Assembly: GCF_044386045.1 (NCBI RefSeq)
Contig: NZ_JBISCD010000040.1
Span: 1,302,001-1,366,000 of the forward strand
Direction of reading: 5' to 3'
DNA from: Thalassobellus sediminis
GTDB lineage: Bacteria > Bacteroidota > Bacteroidia > Flavobacteriales > Flavobacteriaceae
Length of the DNA: 64,000 nt
Shown: positions 35,539-44,353 of the stretch, one piece after another
How positions within the stretch are numbered: position 1 is the first letter of the stretch
Layout: every line of letters begins with the position of its first letter
Program-made: the position numbers and the translations under genes
The notes under the pieces: model-generated
Told to the model about the DNA's origin: nothing
The model's input: the letters and a program-made list of their open reading frames with translations, nothing else
Database searches by the model: none

Positions 35539-36618
35539 ATGACAGTACAACAATTTATTCCCAAACCATATACCGCTTCTATTGAAAGTGGAAGTTTTAC
35601 ATGGTCGTCTCCAAGTAATATTGCCTTAGTTAAATATTGGGGTAAGAAAGAACATCAAATTCCAGAAAATCCATCTATAAGTTTTACGCTTAACGATTGT
35701 AAGACGACAACTAAATTAAGTTTTTCAAGAAAGGAAAATCAAAATGATTTTTCTTTTGATGTCTTTTTAGGTGATGAAAAGAAAGACGATTTTAAACCAA
35801 AAATTGAAACGTTTTTTAAACGAATTGAAGCGTATTTGCCTTTTTTGAAAGACTATCATTTTAAAATTGAAACATCAAACACCTTTCCGCATAGTTCAGG
35901 AATAGCTTCGTCGGCTTCAGGTATGAGTGCCTTAGCGTTGTGTTTAATGAGTATTGAAAAGCAATTAGGAGGAAGTACTTCTGATGAGTTTTTTACTCAA
36001 AAAGCATCTTTTTTAGCAAGATTGGGTTCAGGAAGTGCTTGCCGAAGTTTAGAAGGCGATCTAGTAGTTTGGGGAAAGCACGACGAAATTGATGGAAGTT
36101 CTGATTTGTTTGGAGTAAAATATCCGTTTGAAGTACATGAGAATTTTAAAAACTATCAAGACACTATTTTGTTAGTTGATAAAGGTGAAAAACAAGTAAG
36201 TAGTACGGTTGGTCATAATTTAATGCACGGACATCCATTTGCTCAAGAACGTTTTAAACAGGCAAATAAAAACCTTTCTGATATTATTTCAATTTTAAAA
36301 AGTGGCGATTTAGATAAGTTTATTGCTTTAGTAGAAAGTGAAGCATTAACGCTTCATGCTATGATGATGACGAGTATGCCGTATTTTATTTTAATGAAAC
36401 CTAACACGTTAGAAATTATTAATAAAATATGGGCGTTCAGACAAAGCACAGGCTCAAAAGTGTGTTTTACACTAGATGCAGGAGCCAATGTACACGTTTT
36501 GTATCCAGAAAATGAATGTAAACAGGTTTTGGAATTCATTCAAAATGAATTAGTTGCATTTTGTCAAAAAGGTCACTATATTAGTGATAGAATTGGTTTT
36601 GGAGCAAAACTGTTGTAA
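35539..36618 (+). CDS. mvaD: Diphosphomevalonate decarboxylase
   Basis: A 359-residue GHMP-superfamily enzyme that converts mevalonate 5-diphosphate to isopentenyl diphosphate, using ATP. Signatures: WSSPSNIALVKYWGKKE near residue 23, FPHSSGIASSASGMSALALCLMS near 115-137 (the ATP-binding GHMP loop), ARLGSGSACRSLEGDLVVWG, and CFTLDAGANVHVLYP near the C-terminus with the catalytic Asp. It is followed 50 bp later by a mevalonate-kinase-like gene. Flavobacteria make isoprenoids by the mevalonate route, in contrast to most bacteria. Confidence 0.93.
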   Translation: MTVQQFIPKPYTASIESGSFTWSSPSNIALVKYWGKKEHQIPENPSISFTLNDCKTTTKLSFSRKENQNDFSFDVFLGDEKKDDFKPKIETFFKRIEAYLPFLKDYHFKIETSNTFPHSSGIASSASGMSALALCLMSIEKQLGGSTSDEFFTQKASFLARLGSGSACRSLEGDLVVWGKHDEIDGSSDLFGVKYPFEVHENFKNYQDTILLVDKGEKQVSSTVGHNLMHGHPFAQERFKQANKNLSDIISILKSGDLDKFIALVESEALTLHAMMMTSMPYFILMKPNTLEIINKIWAFRQSTGSKVCFTLDAGANVHVLYPENECKQVLEFIQNELVAFCQKGHYISDRIGFGAKLL

Positions 36619-36668
36619 TTTTGTAAAACCCAATTTAAAAGTTGTTAGAAAACAATAATTATAAACAC

Positions 36669-37595
36669 ATGAAAGGACCTTTGTTTTACTCAAAAATATT
36701 ACTCTTCGGAGAATATGGAATCATAAAAGATTCTAAAGGTTTATCTATTCCCTACAGTTTCTATAATGGTGCTTTAAAGAAAGATGAAAATCCTTCAGAA
36801 GAAGCTATCCAATCTAATATAAGTTTAAAACGTTTTGCTGAACATATTCAAAGTATAGATGATGATTTAGTGCGTTTTAATAATGAAGCCTTATTAAGTG
36901 ATGTGAATTCAGGAATGTATTTCGATTCTTCAATTCCTCAAGGTTATGGTGTTGGTAGTAGTGGTGCTTTAGTCGCTGCTATTTACGATAAATATGCCTT
37001 TGATAAAATTACAGTTCTAGAAAACTTAACGAGAGAAAAACTATTAAAATTGAAAACCATTTTTTCGGCTATGGAATCTTTTTTTCATGGAAAATCATCT
37101 GGTTTAGATCCTTTAAACAGTTATTTAAGTATTCCTATTCTTATTAATTCAAAAGATAATATTGAAGCTACCGGTATTCCAGCACAAAGTGATGGAAAAG
37201 GCGCTGTGTTTTTAATTGATAGTGGTATTATTGGCGAAACGGCACCCATGGTGAGTTTGTTTATGGAAAATATGAAACAAGAAGGTTTCCGTAGTATGCT
37301 TAAAAATCAATTTATAAAACATACCGATGCTTGTGTAGACGATTTTTTAAAGGGAGATATCAAGTCTTTGTTTAGTAATACGAAACAACTTTCTAAAGTT
37401 GTTTTAAGCCATTTTAAACCTATGATTCCACATCAGTTTCATGAACTTTGGAAAAAGGGTATTGATACGAACGAGTACTACTTAAAACTTTGTGGCTCTG
37501 GCGGTGGTGGTTATATCCTTGGTTTTACTGAAGATATTAAAAAAGCAAAACAATTACTTTCAGATTATAAATTAGAAGTCGTTTATAATTTCTAA
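36669..37595 (+). CDS. Mevalonate kinase-like GHMP kinase
   Basis: A 308-residue GHMP kinase. The chosen start is the ATG at 36669 (MKGPLFYSKILLFGEYGIIKDSKGL); an in-frame TTG at 36642 lacks support. Family motifs: KILLFGEYGI for substrate binding, SIPQGYGVGSSGALVAAIY as the ATP loop, KSSGLDPLNSYLSIP, and KLCGSGGGGYILGF at the C-terminus. Position between mvaD and an isoprenoid transferase supports mevalonate kinase, although phosphomevalonate kinase is not excluded by sequence alone. A possible TAATTTTG -7 box overlaps the mvaD stop at 36616. Confidence 0.85.
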   Translation: MKGPLFYSKILLFGEYGIIKDSKGLSIPYSFYNGALKKDENPSEEAIQSNISLKRFAEHIQSIDDDLVRFNNEALLSDVNSGMYFDSSIPQGYGVGSSGALVAAIYDKYAFDKITVLENLTREKLLKLKTIFSAMESFFHGKSSGLDPLNSYLSIPILINSKDNIEATGIPAQSDGKGAVFLIDSGIIGETAPMVSLFMENMKQEGFRSMLKNQFIKHTDACVDDFLKGDIKSLFSNTKQLSKVVLSHFKPMIPHQFHELWKKGIDTNEYYLKLCGSGGGGYILGFTEDIKKAKQLLSDYKLEVVYNF

Positions 37596-37647
37596 TTACT
37601 AAGCTTGCTATATTGAGTTAAGTCCAAGTATTTTCAAATAAGTTTTT

Positions 37648-38550
37648 ATGTTAAGCAGAAAACAGAAACATATTTTACTTAAATTTTTTAGTATGTTTTC
37701 TGTAGTTAGAGGCTACAATATTCTTATTGTGGTTATTGCTCAATACATCACATCTGTATATGTGTTGGCGCATGATAAGCCTTTAAAATCGGTTCTTTTC
37801 GATGTTAATTTATTAATGCTTGTTTTAGCATCTTCAGTAACTATTGCTGCAGGTTATATTATTAATAATTTTTACGATTCAGAAAAAGATTTAATCAATA
37901 AGCCTTTTAAATCTAAGTTAGATAGACTGGTAAGTCAAAATACAAAATTATCATTTTATTTTGTGCTTAATTTCATGGCGGTGGTTATGGCTAGTTATGT
38001 GTCTTTTAGGGCAGTTGTTTTCTTTGCGCTTTATATTTTTGGTATTTGGTTTTACTCACATAAATTAAAAAAACTCGCATTTATAGGTAATCTAACATCT
38101 GCTATTTTAACCATCACACCGTTTTTTGCTATTTTCATGTATTACAAAAATTTTGAGCATGTTGTTTTTGTGCATGCTATGTTTTTGTTTTTAATTATTT
38201 CTATGCGAGAACTTACTAAAGATTTAGAAAACATTAAAGGCGATTTAGTTCAGGATTATCATACCATTCCAATTCTTTATGGCGAAAAAGCATCAAAAAT
38301 AATGTTAACTGTTTTAGCAGGATTTGCATTAATACCAACATACTTTTTGTTATATAAATATGAGATTGGATATATGTATTATTTCTTTTATTTAAGTGTT
38401 GTTTTATTGATTTTGTTTCTGATTATTTTATGGAAATCGAATACTAAAACACATTATTTAATACTTCATAATATTCTTAAATTTATAATTCTAACAGGTG
38501 TTTTTAGTCTTTTATTAATAGATGTTGGAGTTATTTTAAATCGGATATAA
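37648..38550 (+). CDS. UbiA-family prenyltransferase, geranylgeranylglycerol-phosphate synthase-like
   Basis: A 300-residue polytopic membrane protein with about eight helices. The first Asp-rich motif NNFYDSEKD (Asn73, Asp77, Asp81) and the second, RELTKDLENIKGD near 187-199, bind Mg-prenyl diphosphate. The sequence is closest in style to digeranylgeranylglyceryl-phosphate / GGGP geranylgeranyltransferases annotated in Bacteroidota, but homologous UbiA enzymes prenylate quinone or other rings. Being directly after mvaD and the mevalonate kinase gene supports an isoprenoid product. The acceptor is not known from sequence. Confidence 0.8.
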   Translation: MLSRKQKHILLKFFSMFSVVRGYNILIVVIAQYITSVYVLAHDKPLKSVLFDVNLLMLVLASSVTIAAGYIINNFYDSEKDLINKPFKSKLDRLVSQNTKLSFYFVLNFMAVVMASYVSFRAVVFFALYIFGIWFYSHKLKKLAFIGNLTSAILTITPFFAIFMYYKNFEHVVFVHAMFLFLIISMRELTKDLENIKGDLVQDYHTIPILYGEKASKIMLTVLAGFALIPTYFLLYKYEIGYMYYFFYLSVVLLILFLIILWKSNTKTHYLILHNILKFIILTGVFSLLLIDVGVILNRI

Positions 38551-38583
38551 AAAATCGTAATTTTAGATTTGTTATTTTGAAGA

Positions 38584-38613
38584 TTGAAAGCAATAAAGCT
38601 TTCTGTATCTTTG
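38584..38613 (+). promoter_or_regulatory. Promoter of the pseudouridine synthase-like gene
   Basis: TTG (38584-38586), 19-nt spacer, TATCTTTG (38606-38613), a full match to the flavobacterial pattern, 17 nt before the ATG. Confidence 0.6.
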
Positions 38614-38630
38614 CAAAAATTTTGTAATCA

Positions 38631-39485
38631 ATGAATAGGCATCAAGGCAGTAAAGGAAAAGGAAAACCATCAGGTAGAGGTGGTGATACTAGTAAAGGAA
38701 AGAGTTATGCAAGAGGAAATGCACCTATAAAAAAAGGAGGCGCATCATCAACACCTAAACCTAAAAAACCGAGCAATCCAAACGAGATTAGACTTAATAA
38801 ATATATTGCTAATTCAGGAATCTGTTCACGTCGTGAAGCCGATGAGCATATTGCTATAGGTTTGGTAACTGTTAATGGTAAAGTAATTAACGAAATGGGT
38901 TATAAAGTAAAGTTGGATGATGAGGTGCGTTATGATGGAGCACGTATTAATCCAGAGCAAAAAGCCTATGTATTACTTAATAAACCAAAAGGTTTTGCTA
39001 CAACTACCAGTGAAGGTAAAGGTAGAACCGTTATGGATTTGGTAGCCAATGCTACATCGTCTCGTATAAAACCAATTGGGCGCTTAGGAAGAAACTCTAA
39101 AGGTTTATTGTTTTTTACTAATGATGATGTTATTGCCGATAAGTTTACAAATTCTAAAACAGGTGTTGCACGTTTATTTCATATAGAATTAAATAAAAAT
39201 TTAAGACTTGAAGATTTAAAGAAAATTCAAGAAGGTTTTAAAGTAGAAGGAAAGCTTATAGCTGTTGAAGAGATTAGTTATATTGATGGCGCTTCTAAAA
39301 AAGAAATTGGCTTAAAAATTAAGAATACTGGTAACATTATTATTAGAACTATTTTTGATTATTTACATTACGAAGTAGTTAATTTAGATTGTGTTGCCAT
39401 TGGTCATCTTACCAAAAAAGATATTCCACGCGGTAGCTGGAAACATTTAACCGAGCAGGAATTGAATACATTGAAGATGTTATAA
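38631..39485 (+). CDS. RluB/RsuA-type pseudouridine synthase homologue without the canonical catalytic Asp
   Basis: A 284-residue protein. Residues 1-50 are a basic, Gly/Ser/Lys-rich tail; 52-100 form an S4 RNA-binding domain (IRLNKYIANSGICSRREAD); the rest is the RsuA/RluB catalytic fold (YVLLNKPKGFATTTSE near 115). The family motif GRLDxx(S/T)xGLL reads GRLGRNSKGLLFFTNDD here. Gly153 (codon GGA, 39087-39089) stands where the catalytic Asp is expected. No other Asp can be shifted into place by a simple misalignment. RNA binding may be retained without isomerase activity, or a variant mechanism may apply. It is monocistronic, with its own promoter and terminator. Confidence 0.82.
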   Translation: MNRHQGSKGKGKPSGRGGDTSKGKSYARGNAPIKKGGASSTPKPKKPSNPNEIRLNKYIANSGICSRREADEHIAIGLVTVNGKVINEMGYKVKLDDEVRYDGARINPEQKAYVLLNKPKGFATTTSEGKGRTVMDLVANATSSRIKPIGRLGRNSKGLLFFTNDDVIADKFTNSKTGVARLFHIELNKNLRLEDLKKIQEGFKVEGKLIAVEEISYIDGASKKEIGLKIKNTGNIIIRTIFDYLHYEVVNLDCVAIGHLTKKDIPRGSWKHLTEQELNTLKML

Positions 39486-39509
39486 AATATAAGATAATTT
39501 TTATTATTT

Positions 39510-39545
39510 AAAAGAGGTGTGATCATTTGATCACACCTCTTTTTT
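39510..39545 (+). terminator. Strong intrinsic terminator after the pseudouridine synthase-like gene
   Basis: A 16-bp perfect inverted repeat (39510-39525 with 39528-39543, core GAGGTGTGATCA) ending in a T-run. It begins 25 nt after the stop codon. Confidence 0.85.
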
Positions 39546-39764
39546 GTTCTATTTTCTTCATAGATTCTTTATTTTTTAAATTGATATTATTTATTTTTTA
39601 TTCAATTAACACTCTGTTAACTTACGGATTACATCTTTGGTTTTTTTAAAAATCAGAAGGAATCATGTTATCACTAAAACAAGAAATTGGTGTGATAAAT
39701 TATTTTTTTTGTATTTTAGATATGTAAACTTTAATCTTATAACCAAGTTTAAAATTTTACTCAA

Positions 39765-40085
39765 ATGAAAAACCGTAATGATAATTTAAAACGTGTCATT
39801 GTTGATTTTAAAAAACTGACACCTGAGATTTTAGCTTTATTAGTTGCTAAGTACCCTGACGGCTATGATGATGATCATATTATATCGTTTAGAAACCATC
39901 ATAACGATTTAATTGAAGCAGTAGAAGTTACAACTGAGGACACTAAATATCTTGTAAAAGTAAGTTCTAAACTAGCTACTACTATGGAAAATTATGACGA
40001 AGATGATTATGAGGATTTTGATAATAATGATCCACAAGCTGTGCAAGATCCCGTTTTACCAGACAATGATAACAAAGAAGATTAA
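39765..40085 (+). CDS. Small acidic protein of unknown function
   Basis: A 106-residue soluble protein, MKNRNDNLKRVIVDFKKLTPEILALLVAKYPDG at the N-terminus, followed by an Asp/Glu-rich tail (residues about 75-106, such as ENYDEDDYEDFDNND). I know no family function. It is followed 15 bp later by a second small acidic gene, and the two are probably co-transcribed. The tail suggests binding to a basic partner, which is only inference. Confidence 0.7.
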   Translation: MKNRNDNLKRVIVDFKKLTPEILALLVAKYPDGYDDDHIISFRNHHNDLIEAVEVTTEDTKYLVKVSSKLATTMENYDEDDYEDFDNNDPQAVQDPVLPDNDNKED

Positions 40086-40100
40086 GAATAATTAATATAA

Positions 40101-40322
40101 ATGAGAACAGCTGTTTTTAAGTCTTACGAAAATGAATTTTATACATTTTGGTTTGACAATGGTGATGAATTGGTATTTGAGGACGTACATCCTAGAGTAT
40201 TAAAACAATTCGATTTAAAAAATGATGAAAGTTTAATAGACAAAGAATTTAAAATAACATTTGTTGAAGATGGAAATGATGATGATGTTATTTATACAGT
40301 ACAAAGCTTAAAACCACTTTAA
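40101..40322 (+). CDS. Small acidic protein of unknown function
   Basis: A 73-residue protein (MRTAVFKSYENEFYTFWFDNGDELVFEDVHPRVL). It alternates hydrophobic and acidic residues in a likely all-beta fold. Asp and Glu are abundant. It is paired with the gene at 39765. No motif for a known activity is visible. Confidence 0.7.
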   Translation: MRTAVFKSYENEFYTFWFDNGDELVFEDVHPRVLKQFDLKNDESLIDKEFKITFVEDGNDDDVIYTVQSLKPL

Positions 40323-40374
40323 GCTTACGATTGTAAAGCAAAAGATTACCCAACTCTAATGAATTAATTTGTTG

Positions 40375-41775
40375 TTAGGATAAACTGATTTGCTTTTTAC
40401 TCAGCTGTTTTTTATAAAACACTTCCCAAATAAATACGCCATAAACTATGGTGTATTCTAACCCAATAATCCATAAGTTCTCAGATTTATCTTGCTTATT
40501 AATGTTTATATACGCCAAGTAACTCAGTATAATTACAAAACTCCAAACCAACGGGAATTTATATTTTGTAAATACCGAAAGTATTAAAAGCATAGCTACG
40601 TACCAAGGGTGTAATGTGGTGGTTGTAAAATAAAAAAAACTTAAAACCAATAACATGCCAGTAATAAGTTCTACGGTTGTTTTGTTTTTTCTAAAGAAGC
40701 TAATAGCGAGTGTAAACAGCACAACCAAAAGCGCCATAACTTTTCCAATAATTTCAATTTCGTTATAACCTCTAAAAGTATATCCTATTTCTCTAGCTAT
40801 ATAATACAAACTGGCATTAAACTCAAATTTTTGAAACCAAAGCGCTATAGTTTGTGTATAGTTATTTATAAATTCAGAAGAATAGAAAGGAAGAAATAGT
40901 AGCAAAGTTATGAAGCCTACAATACCATAAAACTTAATAAGTTTTATTATGCCTCCGAAGGTAGGAATCCATTTTTTATCACGTTTCATAAACCACTGAA
41001 AAAATAAAGGTAGAAATATTAAAGGAATCAGTTTTGTTGAAATTGACAACGCTAAAACAACCGCAGCCCATGGCCATTTTCCAACATGTAATAAATACAG
41101 ACTCCAAACTAAAAAGAAAATCATAACGCCTTCAAAATGAAGATTACCTGTAAGTTCTATAATTATAAACGGATTTAAAACATACCAAAAAATGTTGTGA
41201 ACAGGTAGTTTTAGCTTTTCTAAAAACTTTTTTCCAAAGTAGAGTGTTCCAAAATCGGCAAAAATTATAAGTAGTCGCATAACGATTGCCGAACCTAAAA
41301 TACTATTGCCAGAAAACAAACCAGCAATAACAAAACATAATTGGTTTATTGGTGGGTAGTTTGTAAAATGACTCGCATTTAAAGTTCCCATACCAGTATA
41401 GAGTTCATGTGCTTGTGCTACAGGAAAAACATCTTTAGATATAAACGATTCTACAGTAAAAAGATAAGGATTAAAACCCTCTAAAATCATACGTCCATCC
41501 CAAATAAAACGATAAAAATCTTGTGATAAATTCGGGATTGCTAAAATGAAAATAGCTCTAAATCCAAAAGCCAAATAGGTTAAAAAAGTGATATTGCTTT
41601 TAAAGAAGTGAATTAGCTTATAAAACAAAAAAAACAATGCCGTATAAAGCATTATTAATTTTACATAATCGGTACGTAATAAATCGTATGCAAACGTTAT
41701 GTAAAACAGAAAACTTACCAAAACCATAAGTAAAGGCACCCTATTCAATTTAAAAAAAGTAGGATTTAAAAGCAT
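40375..41775 (-). CDS. Polytopic GT-C type glycosyltransferase (mannosyltransferase-like)
   Basis: A 466-residue membrane protein with about 11-12 hydrophobic helices. The luminal first loop contains FIWDGRMILEGFNPY and NYPPINQL, the pattern of DUF2029 / PIG-M-like enzymes that use polyprenyl-phosphate sugars. A HPWYVAMLL motif occurs near residue 390. It would add a hexose to a cell-surface glycan or lipid in the inner membrane. A reverse-strand TATATTTG (41787-41780) lies only 5 bp from the ATG, so the transcript may be nearly leaderless. It converges on the small acidic gene pair and diverges from the methylmalonyl operon. Confidence 0.78.
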   Translation of the reverse strand: MLLNPTFFKLNRVPLLMVLVSFLFYITFAYDLLRTDYVKLIMLYTALFFLFYKLIHFFKSNITFLTYLAFGFRAIFILAIPNLSQDFYRFIWDGRMILEGFNPYLFTVESFISKDVFPVAQAHELYTGMGTLNASHFTNYPPINQLCFVIAGLFSGNSILGSAIVMRLLIIFADFGTLYFGKKFLEKLKLPVHNIFWYVLNPFIIIELTGNLHFEGVMIFFLVWSLYLLHVGKWPWAAVVLALSISTKLIPLIFLPLFFQWFMKRDKKWIPTFGGIIKLIKFYGIVGFITLLLFLPFYSSEFINNYTQTIALWFQKFEFNASLYYIAREIGYTFRGYNEIEIIGKVMALLVVLFTLAISFFRKNKTTVELITGMLLVLSFFYFTTTTLHPWYVAMLLILSVFTKYKFPLVWSFVIILSYLAYININKQDKSENLWIIGLEYTIVYGVFIWEVFYKKQLSKKQISLS

Positions 41776-41959
41776 ATTCCAAATATAAACTTATTTGTTC
41801 ATCATGCAGTCGAAAATTTAACCTGACTATTACGTTGTAGTTAATATTTATATGAAAATAATTGGATTACATGACATCTATCATGAATTAAAAAACACTC
41901 CTATTCTAATTTTGACATATTATTAAAAGTCTAAACATATTATAATAAACATATTAGTT

Positions 41960-42367
41960 ATGAATATTTCACATATAGAACACTTGGGAATTGCAGTTGA
42001 TAATCTAGAAGAATCCATTAAGTATTATGAAGACGTTTTAGGAATGAAATGCTATTTAATAGAAGAGGTTGCAGATCAAAAAGTAAAGACTGCTTTTTTC
42101 TTAGTAGGGAATACAAAAATTGAATTATTAGAAAGCACATCGCCAGATGGCCCTATAGGTAAATTTATTGCTAAAAAAGGGCAAGGAATTCACCATATAG
42201 CCTTTGCAGTAGATAATACTAATACAGCATTAAAGTTGGCAGAAGAACGTGGTGTAAAACTTATAGATAAAGAAGCTAGAAAAGGTGCCGAAGGATTAAA
42301 TATTGGTTTTCTACATCCAAAATCAACTTTGGGTGTTCTTACAGAGCTATGTTCAAAACAAGACTAA
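41960..42367 (+). CDS. mce: Methylmalonyl-CoA epimerase
   Basis: A 135-residue vicinal-oxygen-chelate enzyme that interconverts (R)- and (S)-methylmalonyl-CoA. Visible are HIEHLGIAVDNLEESIKYYEDVLG at the N-terminus, ELLESTSPDGPIGKFI, GQGIHHIAFAVDN and GVLTELC with the metal-ligand His and Glu residues. It is the first gene of the eight-gene operon to mutB, 40 bp before the carboxyltransferase gene. The epimerase joins the mutase product stereoisomer to the decarboxylase substrate. Confidence 0.94.
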   Translation: MNISHIEHLGIAVDNLEESIKYYEDVLGMKCYLIEEVADQKVKTAFFLVGNTKIELLESTSPDGPIGKFIAKKGQGIHHIAFAVDNTNTALKLAEERGVKLIDKEARKGAEGLNIGFLHPKSTLGVLTELCSKQD

Positions 42368-42407
42368 TATTGAGTAAATAAAAGTAGATAAGCAAAAATA
42401 GAAATTT

Positions 42408-43967
42408 ATGGCAAATCAAGATAAAATAAACGAACTCATAGCAAAGAGAGCTAAAGCAAAAATGGGAGGTGGCGAAAAGCGTATAGACTCTCAGCATGCT
42501 AAAGGAAAGTTAACAGCTCGTGAAAGAATAGATATTCTTTTAGATGACGATAGTTTTGAAGAGTTTGATATGTTCGTAACTCATAGAACAAAATCATTTG
42601 GATTAGATAAACAAATTTATCTTTCAGATGGGGTTGTTACAGGGCATGGAACCATTGATGGTAGAATTGTTTACCTTTTTGCACAAGATTTTACAGTATT
42701 TGGAGGTTCGCTTTCAGAAACCTATGCATTGAAAATTTGTAAAGTTATGGATATGGCAATGAAAATTGGTGTACCTGTAATTGGACTTAATGATAGTGGA
42801 GGAGCACGTATTCAAGAAGGTGTAAGATCGCTTGCAGGATATGCTGAGATTTTCCAAAGAAATATTATGGCTTCTGGCGTTATACCTCAAATATCGTCCA
42901 TTTTAGGACCTTGTGCTGGTGGAGCCGTTTATTCGCCTGCTTTAACAGATTTTACCATTATGACCGATAAAACAAGTTACATGTTTGTAACAGGGCCAAA
43001 GGTTGTACAAGCAGTAACAGGAGAGGTGGTAACTACCGAACAATTAGGAGGTGCAACAGTACATTCTACAAAATCTGGGGTGTCTCACTTTTTAGCAGAA
43101 GATGATGAAGAAAACTTAATACTTATTCGAAAGTTATTAAGTTACTTACCTTCAAATAATCTTGAAGATCCTCCAATAATAGTAACATCTGATCCTATTG
43201 ATAGATTAGATGATGTTTTAAATGATATTATTCCAGAAAACGCCAATCAACCTTATGATATTTTAGACGTTATTTCAACCATAACAGATAATGGTGAGTT
43301 TTTAGAAGTTCATAGAAATTATGCTCGAAATATTGTTGTTGGTTTTGCACGTTTCAATGGACGCTCTGTTGGTATTGTCGCTAACCAGCCTAAATATTAC
43401 GCAGGTGTTTTAGATTGTGAAGCGTCAAGAAAAGCAGCCCGATTTGTTCGTTACTGCGATGGGTTTAATATTCCTATTGTCACTTTAGTAGATGTACCAG
43501 GATTTTTACCAGGAACAGGACAAGAATATGCTGGAATCATTCTACATGGAGCCAAATTATTATTTGCTTATGGAGAGGCTACGGTGCCAAAAGTAACTAT
43601 TACACTCCGTAAATCTTATGGAGGCGCTCATGATGTTATGAGTTGTAAACAATTAAGAGGTGACTTAAATTATGCATGGCCAACCGCAGAAATTGCTGTA
43701 ATGGGAGCTAAAGGTGCAGTTGAAGTTTTAGAAGGTTCTAATATTCGTAAAATTGAAAATGCCGATGAAAAACAAAACTTCATTGAAGAAAAAGAAAATG
43801 AATATAATACCAAGTTTGCTAATCCTTATGTAGCAGCTAAATACGGTTTTATTGATGATGTTATTGAACCAAGAAACACAAGGTTTAGAATTATTAGAGC
43901 TTTAGAGTTATTAGCTAATAAGAAAGAGGTGAATCCACCTAAGAAACATTCAAACATTCCACTATAA
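42408..43967 (+). CDS. mmdA: Methylmalonyl-CoA decarboxylase, carboxyltransferase (alpha) subunit
   Basis: A 519-residue acyl-CoA carboxyltransferase. Both crotonase-like halves are present: IGLNDSGGARIQEGVRSLAGYAEIF and GPCAGGAVYSPALTDF in the first, LVDVPGFLPGTGQEYAGIILHGAKLLFAY and ITLRKSYGGAHDVMSCKQL in the second. The same fold serves as propionyl-CoA carboxylase beta. The partner genes are OadG-like, a biotin carrier and OadB-like, with no biotin carboxylase, so a sodium-pump decarboxylase is favoured. It moves the carboxyl group of methylmalonyl-CoA to biotin on MmdC, leaving propionyl-CoA. Confidence 0.9.
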   Translation: MANQDKINELIAKRAKAKMGGGEKRIDSQHAKGKLTARERIDILLDDDSFEEFDMFVTHRTKSFGLDKQIYLSDGVVTGHGTIDGRIVYLFAQDFTVFGGSLSETYALKICKVMDMAMKIGVPVIGLNDSGGARIQEGVRSLAGYAEIFQRNIMASGVIPQISSILGPCAGGAVYSPALTDFTIMTDKTSYMFVTGPKVVQAVTGEVVTTEQLGGATVHSTKSGVSHFLAEDDEENLILIRKLLSYLPSNNLEDPPIIVTSDPIDRLDDVLNDIIPENANQPYDILDVISTITDNGEFLEVHRNYARNIVVGFARFNGRSVGIVANQPKYYAGVLDCEASRKAARFVRYCDGFNIPIVTLVDVPGFLPGTGQEYAGIILHGAKLLFAYGEATVPKVTITLRKSYGGAHDVMSCKQLRGDLNYAWPTAEIAVMGAKGAVEVLEGSNIRKIENADEKQNFIEEKENEYNTKFANPYVAAKYGFIDDVIEPRNTRFRIIRALELLANKKEVNPPKKHSNIPL

Positions 43968-44329
43968 TGATGCACTTAATATTATATGCCGATCCATTAA
44001 GCGAAGGATATGTAATCCTAGTTACAGGTTTAACAATTGTTTTTAGTGGTTTACTGCTTTTAACATTGGTTTTTAAATTCGGGTTACCTCTGATGCTTTA
44101 TGTCTATAAATTAATTTCTAAAGGACCTGATAAAAAGGCTAAAGAGATTTCTCCAAAAGTAAATGAGGAGTTTACCGGAGAAATAGCGGCAGCAATATCG
44201 GTAGCCATTCACATGTATTTAGATGTACAGCATGATAAAGAAAATGCGATACTAACTATTAAACAAGCTCGTAAATTATATTCTCCTTGGAGTTCTAAAA
44301 TATACGGCGCATATACCAATAGATTTTAA
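43967..44329 (+). CDS. Sodium-pump decarboxylase gamma/delta (OadG-like) subunit
   Basis: A 120-residue protein with one N-terminal membrane helix (GYVILVTGLTIVFSGLLLLTLVFKF) and a charged cytoplasmic tail (AAAISVAIHMYLDVQHDKEN, SPWSSKIYGAYTNRF). This is the layout of OadG/MmdD, which holds the carboxyltransferase, biotin protein and membrane subunit together. Its ATG overlaps the mmdA stop by one base. Two start ATG codons lie in tandem; the first is given. Confidence 0.85.
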   Translation: MMHLILYADPLSEGYVILVTGLTIVFSGLLLLTLVFKFGLPLMLYVYKLISKGPDKKAKEISPKVNEEFTGEIAAAISVAIHMYLDVQHDKENAILTIKQARKLYSPWSSKIYGAYTNRF

Positions 44330-44353
44330 GAATCTTATAAGAAAGACAAAGAC

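Noticed and set aside
42408..43967. Propionyl-CoA carboxylase beta subunit
   Set aside because: No biotin carboxylase subunit is present, and the next three genes are sodium-pump decarboxylase subunits.
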